From Fimbriimonadia bacterium (GTDB lineage: Bacteria; Armatimonadota; Fimbriimonadia; Fimbriimonadales; GBS-DC): a stretch of DNA of 64,000 nt. Shown one piece after another: positions 57,000-64,000 of the stretch. The stretch lies in the NCBI GenBank assembly GCA_026129765.1, contig JAHCHP010000009.1, positions 1 to 64,000 on the forward strand. Direction: 5' to 3'. Both the position numbers and the translations under genes were made by a program. Within the stretch, counting starts at the first letter, position 1, and each line of letters starts with the position of its first letter. The notes below the pieces were generated by a model that ran no database searches, was not told the origin of the DNA, and worked only from the letters and a program-made list of their open reading frames with translations.

Positions 57000-57215
57000 G
57001 TCCCTAACCGGGATAAGGAGGTGATATGGCGTGAATAACTGTTACCATATCGAGGGGGGAGTCGCATTTTAGTCTCCCGTTGACGGGGTGGCGATGCCTG
57101 TTGACTCCTGAGTGAGCGATGCGGTTAGCAAAAGCTCGCAACGGGATCGGCGATGAATGCGCTCCCACTCGAATCTTAAAATGCGCCGGGTGTGAACCCG
57201 GCGCGCTCATTATGA
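57000..57215 (+). ncRNA. Candidate structured RNA or leader
   Basis: A 342-base gap contains several nested stems and no gene. A perfect AAGGAGGTGAT lies at 57015-57025 followed by ATG GCG TGA. GATATGG/CCATATC encloses that start (57023-57029 with 57045-57051). GGAGTC-GCAT pairs with ATGC-...-GACTCC around the UUGA tetraloop hairpin CCCG/CGGG. GAGTG-AGCG pairs with CGCT-CC-CACTC. It ends in GCGCCGGGT-GTGA-ACCCGGCGC (57183-57204). No known riboswitch or housekeeping RNA pattern is recognised; it could be a leader of the DUF697 gene. Confidence 0.5.
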
Positions 57216-57292
57216 ACATTCAATATGAATAGACGCCTCAGGGGGGAACAAAAAGGCGGCTGTTCTCTACAAAATGAAGGAAAATAACGACT

Positions 57293-58120
57293 ATGTTGAA
57301 ATCGAAAATGTTGGGACACGTCGGACACTGGTGGGGATTAGCCAAAGAGCTGTCGCCCAAACAGATTGAACAAGAAATGCTGATGCCTTTCCGCTTGGCG
57401 CTGGTGGGACTGCCCGACCGGGTCGAGTCGGTCTGGAAGGTGCTGACCGAAGGCTCAAATGCGCAAACGCTGCAATTGGCAGCCGAATATGTGAAACGAT
57501 ACTCCGGACCGCCGGAAGCCGAATATGATATGGTTCTGAGCTGCGATGTGTTAGATGTGCCGCAAGATGCCATCGAACAGATTGTGGACTACTTCCAAAA
57601 ACAGAACTTCCCACTGGTCGCCCTCGCAAAGGTTCTTCCCGGAACCCGGCAGGTGGTGGTCAACAAAATCGTGGAAGATTCCTCGTCTCTCAATGCAGGC
57701 ATCGCCATGCTCTCGTCCGTCCCATCGGTCATCCCGTTGCTGGGCCTGCTTGCGCCGCCCGCCGCGATTGCGGACATGGTGATCCTCACGAAAAACCAGC
57801 TGCTGATGGTGCTTCGCGTGGCTGCCGCTTATGGGCGCGAGCCGAACTGGGGCAAACGGCTGCCAGAGTTGGCATCGGTGCTGGGTATGGCGTTCGGCTG
57901 GCGTTCGCTGGCGAGGGAATTGGTGGGCTTTGTACCCGGCGGGATCGGCATGGTGATCAAAGGGACGATTGCTTATGCGGGGACCGCCACTGTAGGACGC
58001 GCCGCCGCATGGTTCTATGAGACCGGCAAAACGCCCGGTAAAGCGGAACGCGAAAGGCTCTACGAGCAGGCTTGGCAAGAAGCGCGCTCCAAAAGTCACG
58101 AATGGAAAACCAAAGAATAA
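57293..58120 (+). CDS. DUF697 family membrane-associated protein
   Basis: A 275-residue protein. The N-terminal half is soluble (LALVGLPDRVESVWKVLTEG ...). The C-terminal half has the DUF697 pattern with hydrophobic segments PSVIPLLGLLAPPAAIADMVILTKNQLLMVLRVAAAYG and GWRSLARELVGFVPGGIGMVIKGTIAYAGTATVGRAA, seen in YcjF and in C-terminal parts of some GTPases. Function unknown. It stands alone after the candidate RNA. Confidence 0.82.
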   Translation: MLKSKMLGHVGHWWGLAKELSPKQIEQEMLMPFRLALVGLPDRVESVWKVLTEGSNAQTLQLAAEYVKRYSGPPEAEYDMVLSCDVLDVPQDAIEQIVDYFQKQNFPLVALAKVLPGTRQVVVNKIVEDSSSLNAGIAMLSSVPSVIPLLGLLAPPAAIADMVILTKNQLLMVLRVAAAYGREPNWGKRLPELASVLGMAFGWRSLARELVGFVPGGIGMVIKGTIAYAGTATVGRAAAWFYETGKTPGKAERERLYEQAWQEARSKSHEWKTKE

Positions 58121-59164
58121 TCAGCGCGTAATTGCTTCCCACTTCAAGCGAGCCATCAAATAGCTCAAAATCGACTCTGCCCCCCGATTAAGGTTCACGC
58201 CCAGGGGGGTGATCCCATCGTAAACTAACCCCGAAAGCGGGTCGTACAGCGGGGTCTGCGCGATATTATTGCCGTGATACCACTCCAATGCTACCTGCGC
58301 CTGTTGCAGATACCGTTTGTCATCAAATATTCGCCATGCGTCCAAGCAGACTTCCACTGTCGCGCCCGCGTCAACGGGTTGCTGATCATACCGCGCGGGG
58401 CTTTTGTGCTTGGAGTACCAACCATCCGAACCAATCGCTGAGAAATAGCCCACTCGCGTATAGGTCGCTTCCAAGAGGAAACTCAGCGATTCGCGCCCCA
58501 TATCCAGCCATTCCGCGCTCTGAAGCCGCATTCCTGCCATCATCATGGCTTGGGGCAAGCGAGGGTTTTCATAGGTGAGGTAGGTCTCGTACCAGCGCCA
58601 ATCAGGCTCCCGCACTTGGCGGTAGAGGTCAGAAAGCCGCCGTCCCAACACGCGCAAATGTGACGGGTTCTCTTCTTCTAAAATCAAAAATGCGCAAGCG
58701 CGAGGCGAGAGAACACGCGAAATCGTGGGGTCTGATTTCGCCAAGAGGGTCTGCGCGCGGGTTGAAAAATCGGTTTCGGGCAACATTCGCGTTAGTGTCC
58801 GCAATCCCCAAACGGTTCGCCCAAGTGAATCCTCGCTCCCTTCTTTATCCAACCACTCCCCTTGCGCATCGCTAAAATTGTGATACCTTCCGGAAGGCAA
58901 CTGCGCCCGCTCAATAAACTGTAAGCATGCCTCTATCAGCCGGTCCGGTAAATCGCTCGCAGGCACCTGCAGCCACTGACTCCCCGTCAGCGGAAGCGTT
59001 TTCAACCAAGCGCCCACAATCAAGCCGCGCGCTTGGTCATCAATGGAAAATCCATGTTCCTCCGCAGGCTCGCCATAGCGCGTATGCTGCCATAGACCGT
59101 ATTCGGTCAACAGCCGTTCCAAGTGCTGTAAATTGATCGCCGTTAGAGGGAATTTGTTGGGCAT
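58121..59164 (-). CDS. Possible alpha/alpha-barrel glycosidase-like protein
   Basis: A 347-residue helical protein. The opening GLWQHTRYGEPAEEHGFSIDDQARGLIVGAWLK and repeated helix-loop blocks (ENPRLPQAMMMAGMRL, ATVEVCLDAWRIFDDKRYLQQAQVALEWYHGNN) suggest a six-hairpin barrel like those of some glycosidases, often linked to glycosyltransferases. No catalytic assignment is safe. ATG 59164 opens the conserved part. It is divergent from the next gene with only 49 bases between them. Confidence 0.6.
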   Translation of the reverse strand: MPNKFPLTAINLQHLERLLTEYGLWQHTRYGEPAEEHGFSIDDQARGLIVGAWLKTLPLTGSQWLQVPASDLPDRLIEACLQFIERAQLPSGRYHNFSDAQGEWLDKEGSEDSLGRTVWGLRTLTRMLPETDFSTRAQTLLAKSDPTISRVLSPRACAFLILEEENPSHLRVLGRRLSDLYRQVREPDWRWYETYLTYENPRLPQAMMMAGMRLQSAEWLDMGRESLSFLLEATYTRVGYFSAIGSDGWYSKHKSPARYDQQPVDAGATVEVCLDAWRIFDDKRYLQQAQVALEWYHGNNIAQTPLYDPLSGLVYDGITPLGVNLNRGAESILSYLMARLKWEAITR

Positions 59165-59213
59165 GGTCGTGTAGATGTTGATAATATTACCCGACGCATG
59201 GTAATATCCTGTT

Positions 59214-59981
59214 ATGTTCTGGCAATCGATGAAACGGCAACCCCTTAAATTAGCCTGGCAAGAGACTCTGCCTGCGGACACCGTCGCTTTGGATATGTTC
59301 ACGCCGCCGCGCCAGCCAACCCGCCTCGCGATTCTGACCGAAAATTCGCTGCAAATTCGAGTCTGGAAATCGGGGCAGTTCGCGCTGGAGCAGAGCGATA
59401 AGCAGATGATGATGACCGAGCTTTATTGCGTGCTGCCCTTCCCCACGCGAACACCGCTGATTTTCGCCAATGGAACCGCCTGGGAGTGGTCGTCGCGCGC
59501 CTTGAAGCGGCGGATTCCCTCGCGCGATTTCCCAGTCGGACGCGTGGAGTTGGACAGAGAGCAGCACTGCTTGGTGCAGTTCGACATCGAAAAGATGTAT
59601 GCCTATCCAGAAGATAGCGAGGGTGACGCCTACGAAGCGATCTACCGGGAAAACAACCTGCTGGAGCCGCCCCTTAAACAAGGGATATTTTTGGTTCCCA
59701 AGAAAGCGGACCAATGGCGCGCTTATGTCAAAGGCGGTTATAAGCAAATGGCCCTCACACGGTTCGCTAAGTCACCCGCGATTTACGCCATTATCCAAAA
59801 TCGCCTCGCTCAAGTGGAACTGCGCCCGCAGCGCGGAGTTGTGGAACTGTGGAAGGAAACGCTGCCTGCGCGCGAAGCAGTCAGTCTGCGGATTGGTGAT
59901 CCCAAAAACGAAGGCAGCGATGCTCTTTTGGTTTTCACCCAACAGTCGGGGCAAAGAAAATTGCTGGCATACAGACCTTAA
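59214..59981 (+). CDS. Conserved-looking protein of unknown function
   Basis: A 255-residue protein with no recognised domain. It has a mixed alpha/beta composition with strands such as RLAILTENSLQIRVWKSG and CLVQFDIEKMYAYPED, and no signal peptide. TAATAT (59202-59207) places the predicted +1 exactly at ATG 59214, a leaderless start; ATG 59229 is an alternative. It lies divergent to the barrel gene and 25 bases before the epimerase. Confidence 0.6.
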   Translation: MFWQSMKRQPLKLAWQETLPADTVALDMFTPPRQPTRLAILTENSLQIRVWKSGQFALEQSDKQMMMTELYCVLPFPTRTPLIFANGTAWEWSSRALKRRIPSRDFPVGRVELDREQHCLVQFDIEKMYAYPEDSEGDAYEAIYRENNLLEPPLKQGIFLVPKKADQWRAYVKGGYKQMALTRFAKSPAIYAIIQNRLAQVELRPQRGVVELWKETLPAREAVSLRIGDPKNEGSDALLVFTQQSGQRKLLAYRP

Positions 59982-60006
59982 ATTGTGAAGGAAGTTGAGG
60001 AGAAAC

Positions 60007-60963
60007 ATGAATATCTTAATCATTGGCGGCACTCGTTTTATCGGCTATTACACCCTTTGCCAATTGGCGGCGCAAGGGCATAACCTGACGTTGTTCCACC
60101 GCAACCCAACGCCCCTCCAACTGCCGGAAGGCATTCAAGAGATCCTGGGTGACCGCAGGCAATGGGACAGCCAAATTCCCGCGCTCAGAGCAATGCAACC
60201 GGAGGTGGTCTTGGATATGATACCCGTCGTCGAACAAGACGCCATTTCGTTGACGAAAACCTTTAGCGGACATGCGGGGCGAGTGGTGCTGATCAGCAGT
60301 TGCGATGTCTACCGCGCCTATGGCAGATTGATCAAATCGGAACCGGGCGATCCAGTCCCCGCGCCCGCCTCCGAAGACGCCCCCCTGCGAGAAAAGCGAT
60401 TCCCCTATCGGGGCGAAACCCCACGCCCAGAAGACGACCCACGCCGGATACTGGATGACTACGACAAAATTCCCATCGAACAGCATGTTCTCAGCCAGCC
60501 TGACCTGCCCGGAACGGTCTTGAGGCTGCCGATGGTCTACGGTCCTTATGACTACCAGCACCGCTTACACGGCTATCTCCAACAAATGGACTCGCAAGTA
60601 GAAACGATTTCCCTGGACCCGCAATTGGCGCAGTGGCGGGGGGCGCGGGGTTATGTCGAAAATGTGGCGCATGCCATCACGCTGGCGGTCGCGAACCCTC
60701 AAGCGGCAGGCAGAGTCTATAATGTAGCCGAACCCTGGGATTTCACCGAACATGAATGGGTAGAGCAGATCGGACGCGCGGTTGGATGGAACGGGCAAGT
60801 CGTTATCAGCGACGAATCGGAAGATTCGGATGCCGATTACCGCCAAGACTTAACGGTTGACACCCGCCGCCTGCGCGAGGAAATGGGTTATGATGAAATT
60901 GTGCCATTGCAAACCGCGCTGGAAAAGACCATTGAATGGGAACGCGCCCATCCGCCTGCCTGA
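60007..60963 (+). CDS. NAD-dependent epimerase/dehydratase (extended SDR)
   Basis: A 318-residue protein with the nucleotide-binding motif MNILIIGGTRFIGYYTLCQL (about residues 1-20), VVLISSCDVYRAYG for the active-site Ser region, and PGTVLRLPMVYGPYD. The canonical YxxxK is replaced by a segment near DDYDKIPIEQHV, so the catalytic pair is not obvious, as in several epimerase-like proteins. AGGAGAAAC precedes the ATG. Substrate unknown. Confidence 0.85.
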   Translation: MNILIIGGTRFIGYYTLCQLAAQGHNLTLFHRNPTPLQLPEGIQEILGDRRQWDSQIPALRAMQPEVVLDMIPVVEQDAISLTKTFSGHAGRVVLISSCDVYRAYGRLIKSEPGDPVPAPASEDAPLREKRFPYRGETPRPEDDPRRILDDYDKIPIEQHVLSQPDLPGTVLRLPMVYGPYDYQHRLHGYLQQMDSQVETISLDPQLAQWRGARGYVENVAHAITLAVANPQAAGRVYNVAEPWDFTEHEWVEQIGRAVGWNGQVVISDESEDSDADYRQDLTVDTRRLREEMGYDEIVPLQTALEKTIEWERAHPPA

Positions 60964-60989
60964 AATGAACCAAAGCCTTCCAGAATACG

Positions 60990-61013
60990 GTATAATTTAT
61001 TTGGAGGTATCGA
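60990..61013 (+). promoter_or_regulatory. Promoter and ribosome site of the small anchored protein
   Basis: TATAAT near 60990-60995 and a GGAGG site about 10 bases before ATG 61017 show a normal leadered start, in contrast to the leaderless genes nearby. Confidence 0.5.
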
Positions 61014-61016
61014 TCC

Positions 61017-61370
61017 ATGCAACGCCGATTCCCAATTAGTTTAATAGGTCTTTTTTTGCTGATGCTCGCATTTATTTTCTGGTACTCTTGGACCACATCC
61101 CCGATGGCGCAGGCAGCGCGGGAAAATGCTGCCAGCCAGCAGCCGCGCAATGATCAGCCTGCGCCCGCTGCCGCGCCCTCAAAAGAGGATGTGAAAAAGC
61201 AGTTGGACGCCAACAAACCCCAAACCATTGATCCGGTGACACCCAAGAAACTCGTTCCAGACCCAGATAAGCCTTTACCCAAGGCAGAACCGCGCAAGCC
61301 GAACCCCACCTCAGAACCCGCCGATTATTGGTGGAAAGATCTGCCTGTGGATACCAAAAAGGGCAAATAA
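61017..61370 (+). CDS. Small membrane-anchored proline-rich protein
   Basis: A 117-residue protein with an N-terminal signal anchor (ISLIGLFLLMLAFIFWYSW) and a low-complexity Pro/Lys/Ala-rich periplasmic part ending in YWWKDLPVDTKKGK. No family is recognised. It precedes the proline dehydrogenase by 25 bases. Confidence 0.7.
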   Translation: MQRRFPISLIGLFLLMLAFIFWYSWTTSPMAQAARENAASQQPRNDQPAPAAAPSKEDVKKQLDANKPQTIDPVTPKKLVPDPDKPLPKAEPRKPNPTSEPADYWWKDLPVDTKKGK

Positions 61371-61395
61371 CGCGCTGATTTAGCGGAGGGCAACG

Positions 61396-62310
61396 ATGCT
61401 CACAAGAACAATGGTGTTGAAAATCGCTCAAATACCCGTTTTCAAAAGTTGGATGACCCAGAGCCGCTTTACCCGGGGACTGATCAACCGCTTCATCGCG
61501 GGCGAAGACCTGGAAACGGCTCTGACGCGCGCAAAAGAACTGAATGAGCGCGGCTTTCTGGTCTCTTTGGACTATTTGGGCGAAAATACGCGCCTGTTAG
61601 AAGAGGCGGAGCAGTCCGCCCAACAATCGGTTCTTTTGCTGAGACGGATTGCCGAAGCAGGCGTCAACGCCAATATATCGATTAAACTGACCCAACTGGG
61701 CTTAGATTTAGATGAAGATCGCTGCAAAGCGCATTTGGAAAATGTGCTGAAAACCGCGCAGGAACTCAACAATTTCGTTTGGGTCGATATGGAAGACAGC
61801 GCGCGCACCGACGCAACCCTGCGCGTCTTTAGCAGCCTTTATGAGCGCTATCCCAACAGTGGCACGGTTCTGCAAAGCTATCTCTATCGCACTGACGATG
61901 ATTTGGAAAGGCTCATCGCTTTGGGATGCCGGGTTCGCATTGTTAAAGGCGCGTATGCCGAGCCGAAAGAGGTCGCCTACCCTTCCAAGAAACAGGTCGA
62001 TGCGCAGTTCAAAAAACAGATCGCCCGACTGTTGGAAGCGGGAAAAGAACCCGCGATCGCCACCCATGACCCGCGCATGATTGAATTCGCGAAACAGGAA
62101 GCGCGCGCCCGGAACTTGCAGCCACAACAGTATGAGTTTCAGTTGCTCTATGGCATCAGCCGCGAAACGCAAAAGCAATTGGTCGAACAAGGACACCGGA
62201 CGCTCATCTATGTCCCTTATGGCGAGCAGTGGTATCCCTACTTCAGCCGCCGCTTGGCGGAACGCCCGGCAAATCTCTACTTCATTCTGAAAAGCTTGTT
62301 CAAAAAATAA
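61396..62310 (+). CDS. Proline dehydrogenase
   Basis: A 304-residue FAD enzyme that oxidises proline to pyrroline-5-carboxylate. Barrel and FAD/substrate motifs include VSLDYLGENT, ANISIKLTQLGLDLD, FVWVDMEDSARTDATL, SGTVLQSYLYRTDDDL, RIVKGAYAEPKEVAYP, AIATHDPRMI, EFQLLYGIS and VPYGEQWYPYFSRRLAERPAN. It is the single-domain form; no P5C dehydrogenase gene is in the window. Confidence 0.93.
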   Translation: MLTRTMVLKIAQIPVFKSWMTQSRFTRGLINRFIAGEDLETALTRAKELNERGFLVSLDYLGENTRLLEEAEQSAQQSVLLLRRIAEAGVNANISIKLTQLGLDLDEDRCKAHLENVLKTAQELNNFVWVDMEDSARTDATLRVFSSLYERYPNSGTVLQSYLYRTDDDLERLIALGCRVRIVKGAYAEPKEVAYPSKKQVDAQFKKQIARLLEAGKEPAIATHDPRMIEFAKQEARARNLQPQQYEFQLLYGISRETQKQLVEQGHRTLIYVPYGEQWYPYFSRRLAERPANLYFILKSLFKK

Positions 62311-62320
62311 AATAATCGAT

Positions 62321-63301
62321 ATGACTGCAGACTACGAATCGGTTCGCCAATATGCGGGTTGGCTGGATTTACAGGGATGGGGCTTGATCCGCGTCACAGG
62401 CAGTGACCGTTCCCGCTTTCTTCAGGGACAAACCACGAATGACCTGAGCCAAGCGCACCCTGGAAAATGCTTGCCATCCGCCTTCTGCTCGCCCACCGGT
62501 CATCTCCTGACCGATGCGCTTATTCTTAATGCGGGCGAAGAGTGGTTGATTCTGCTGCCGGAACTGACCTTTGGCGAAACGCTTGCGCGCCTGCACAACT
62601 TGATCATTTTGGACGAGGTGGAATTGGAGCCTCTGAACGAATCGATAGGGGTTTTGAGCCTGCAAGGACCGCGGGCGCAGGATGTTTTGGAAGAAATAGA
62701 GATGGAAAACATGCCTATAGAACCCCTGCAGCACCGAATCGCGCTTTGGAATGGGGCTGAGATTCGGGTGGTTCAGCGCGACCGCTCCGGGTCTGGCGGC
62801 TATGACCTTTATGCGCCGTTTGCCGTGATGGAAGAGTTCAAAACCGCCTTGATTACCGCTGGCGCGCTGGAAATCGAACCTGCCTTATGGGACGTCCTGC
62901 GCTATGAAGCGGGCATACCGCTTTACGGGGTCGATATGAACGAGCGCATTCTCGCGCCCGAAATGGGCAAAGCGTTCGAATCTTCTCATGTCAGCTACAC
63001 CAAAGGCTGCTACACGGGTCAAGAAGTGATTATGCGAATCCATTCGCGGGGACATACCAATCGCTCTTGGACCCCCTTACTGCTGGCGTCGGGCGCGTTG
63101 CCCCTCAGGGAAACCCCCATTGAGGCGCCGGGCAAACCGGATGCGGGCTGGGTCACAGGCGCGGTCTATTCTCCCGCGCTGAACGGGGTCTTGGTTTGGG
63201 GATTCGTTCGAAACGCCTTCATACAGGCAGGCACAGGATTAACGATTGGAGGCGCGAAGGCGCGAGTCATCGACAAAACGCCCTTCGCGCCCAGCAGATA
63301 A
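62321..63301 (+). CDS. ygfZ: YgfZ/GcvT-family folate-binding protein
   Basis: A 326-residue protein of the GcvT-like tRNA-modification/iron-sulfur maintenance group. The folate-binding N-terminal domain has SDRSRFLQGQTTNDLS. The diagnostic KGCYTGQEVIMRIHSRG is at about residues 227-243. YgfZ helps assemble or repair Fe-S enzymes. It follows the proline dehydrogenase by ten bases. Confidence 0.9.
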   Translation: MTADYESVRQYAGWLDLQGWGLIRVTGSDRSRFLQGQTTNDLSQAHPGKCLPSAFCSPTGHLLTDALILNAGEEWLILLPELTFGETLARLHNLIILDEVELEPLNESIGVLSLQGPRAQDVLEEIEMENMPIEPLQHRIALWNGAEIRVVQRDRSGSGGYDLYAPFAVMEEFKTALITAGALEIEPALWDVLRYEAGIPLYGVDMNERILAPEMGKAFESSHVSYTKGCYTGQEVIMRIHSRGHTNRSWTPLLLASGALPLRETPIEAPGKPDAGWVTGAVYSPALNGVLVWGFVRNAFIQAGTGLTIGGAKARVIDKTPFAPSR

Positions 63302-64000
63302 TCAATAGAACAGGAACGGCCACCAATTCTTCATTGGTTTGCCCTGGTCATCTTTGCTCTTGTTTTTATAGCCCGGAATATTTTGCCGCCAATAGACCAG
63401 CCACCTGCCCATACAGTCGGGAGCCAGCGTCTCATACGGCTTCAGCGTATCGATACTCCACAGCTTCTTCACATCCTTGCCGCCCGGTCCGCTGCCGATG
63501 CGCCAATCCTCAATTGTGGACAAAACCGGTTGAGGATTGACTAAATCGTAATGACTGCGCCCATTGGGAGTAAAATGCACATTTCCGCCGGTCGCGTAAT
63601 ACTCTTTGAGCGTCCACTGCTTCTCCCCGTTCTTCACAATCGCGGTACTCTCATCGGGGTAGTCGATTCCCTTCCCCTCGCCCCATAAAGGATAGAAAGA
63701 ATTGAACCCCAGTTCCGGGAACCGCTTATCCAAATCGAACATCCCAAATTCATAGAAATATTTCTTGAAATAGGGAATGCATCCGCTATGCGCCATCCCT
63801 TCCATCGAATGCCCCAAGTTCTCCATTCCGCACCCAATTCCACGTTCGAAGTTCAACATATTTAGCCGAAGAGAACGACCGATGAATCGCTGCTCATCAT
63901 CGCCTCCATTTCCCGCCTGGCGATGCTGACCCGGAACTCTTCGGAATTGCTCGTCATACACCGGTTTGATCTCCACACACTCCAACCAGCCAACTTCACC
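63302..64000 (-). CDS. Unidentified gene, 5' end beyond the right edge
   Basis: The frame stays open to the window end, so the true start is outside and at least 232 residues are missing only an N-terminal part. Visible segments include GGDDEQRFIGRSLRLNMLNFERGIGCG, GHSMEGMAHSGCIPYFKKYFYEFG and the C-terminal WWPFLFY. It is rich in aromatic residues and Gly, and no family is recognised. It ends one base after the convergent ygfZ stop. Confidence 0.7.
   Translation of the reverse strand, partial: GEVGWLECVEIKPVYDEQFRRVPGQHRQAGNGGDDEQRFIGRSLRLNMLNFERGIGCGMENLGHSMEGMAHSGCIPYFKKYFYEFGMFDLDKRFPELGFNSFYPLWGEGKGIDYPDESTAIVKNGEKQWTLKEYYATGGNVHFTPNGRSHYDLVNPQPVLSTIEDWRIGSGPGGKDVKKLWSIDTLKPYETLAPDCMGRWLVYWRQNIPGYKNKSKDDQGKPMKNWWPFLFY

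Noticed and set aside
57000-57215. Assignment to a known riboswitch, 6S, tmRNA, SRP or RNase P RNA
   Set aside because: None of the diagnostic conserved stretches of those RNAs was found on either strand, so the region is left as an unnamed candidate.

Overview
The window looks like one contig from a Gram-negative-type bacterium whose gene content fits Armatimonadota (Fimbriimonadia-like) best. The clues are a pilin-like H-X9-DG protein, a dockerin-type protein, SpoIID, DivIVA and YggT genes without a sporulation context, DUF3084, DUF2752 and paired TIM-barrel isomerases. This placement is inference from gene families, not from a marker tree.

Layout. 1-13.7 kb is host DNA: amine oxidase, TIM-barrel epimerase, a divIVA-yggT-TPR operon, secreted glycine-rich and dockerin proteins, a zinc-ribbon/L7-L12-like membrane protein, a 700-bp IS200-like insertion, a GlcE-Rieske oxygenase pair, a TolB-like propeller and SpoIID. 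Intergenic spaces near 1.8-2.0, 2.95-3.2 and 4.9-5.05 kb carry a dispersed repeat family.

13,703-39,480 is an intact-looking siphovirus prophage of about 25.7 kb, bounded by an 81-bp perfect direct repeat that contains a whole tRNA-Gln(CTG) gene at each end. Nearly all phage genes lie on the minus strand in one tightly overlapping series. They run from early genes (ribbon-helix-helix protein, SWIM finger, annealing-protein candidate, nuclease candidate, replication initiator with internal iterons, helicase-loader candidate) through packaging, head, holin and tail genes. The plus strand holds a LexA-like repressor, a small membrane protein and, beyond att, the integrase. The most striking feature is a sigma factor split in two: a protein with only sigma region 2 (23.9-24.3 kb) and another with only sigma region 4 (14.8-15.1 kb), inside the late operon and about 9 kb apart. 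The phage also shows iterons conserved at DNA level across two reading frames, a 50-bp perfect palindrome in a cluster of hairpins beside terS, a likely -1 frameshift in the tail chaperone gene, and divergent promoters that give leaderless transcripts beside a 20-bp palindromic operator.

39.5-64 kb is host DNA again: lysA; rpsF-ssb-rpsR-pgi/pmi; speE; an orphan antitoxin-like gene; DUF3084, LCP and a pilin-like gene; secE-nusG-rplK-rplA (ending at a terminator with no rplJL); an epimerase and a phytanoyl-CoA dioxygenase-like gene; DUF2752; ferredoxin; a GAF histidine kinase convergent with a cyclase/J-like fusion; a sugar dehydrogenase lipoprotein; a candidate structured RNA at 57.0-57.2 kb; DUF697; an epimerase; proline dehydrogenase; YgfZ; and a truncated gene at the right edge. 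Several starts, host and phage, lie about 7 bases downstream of a -10-like hexamer, so leaderless translation appears common.
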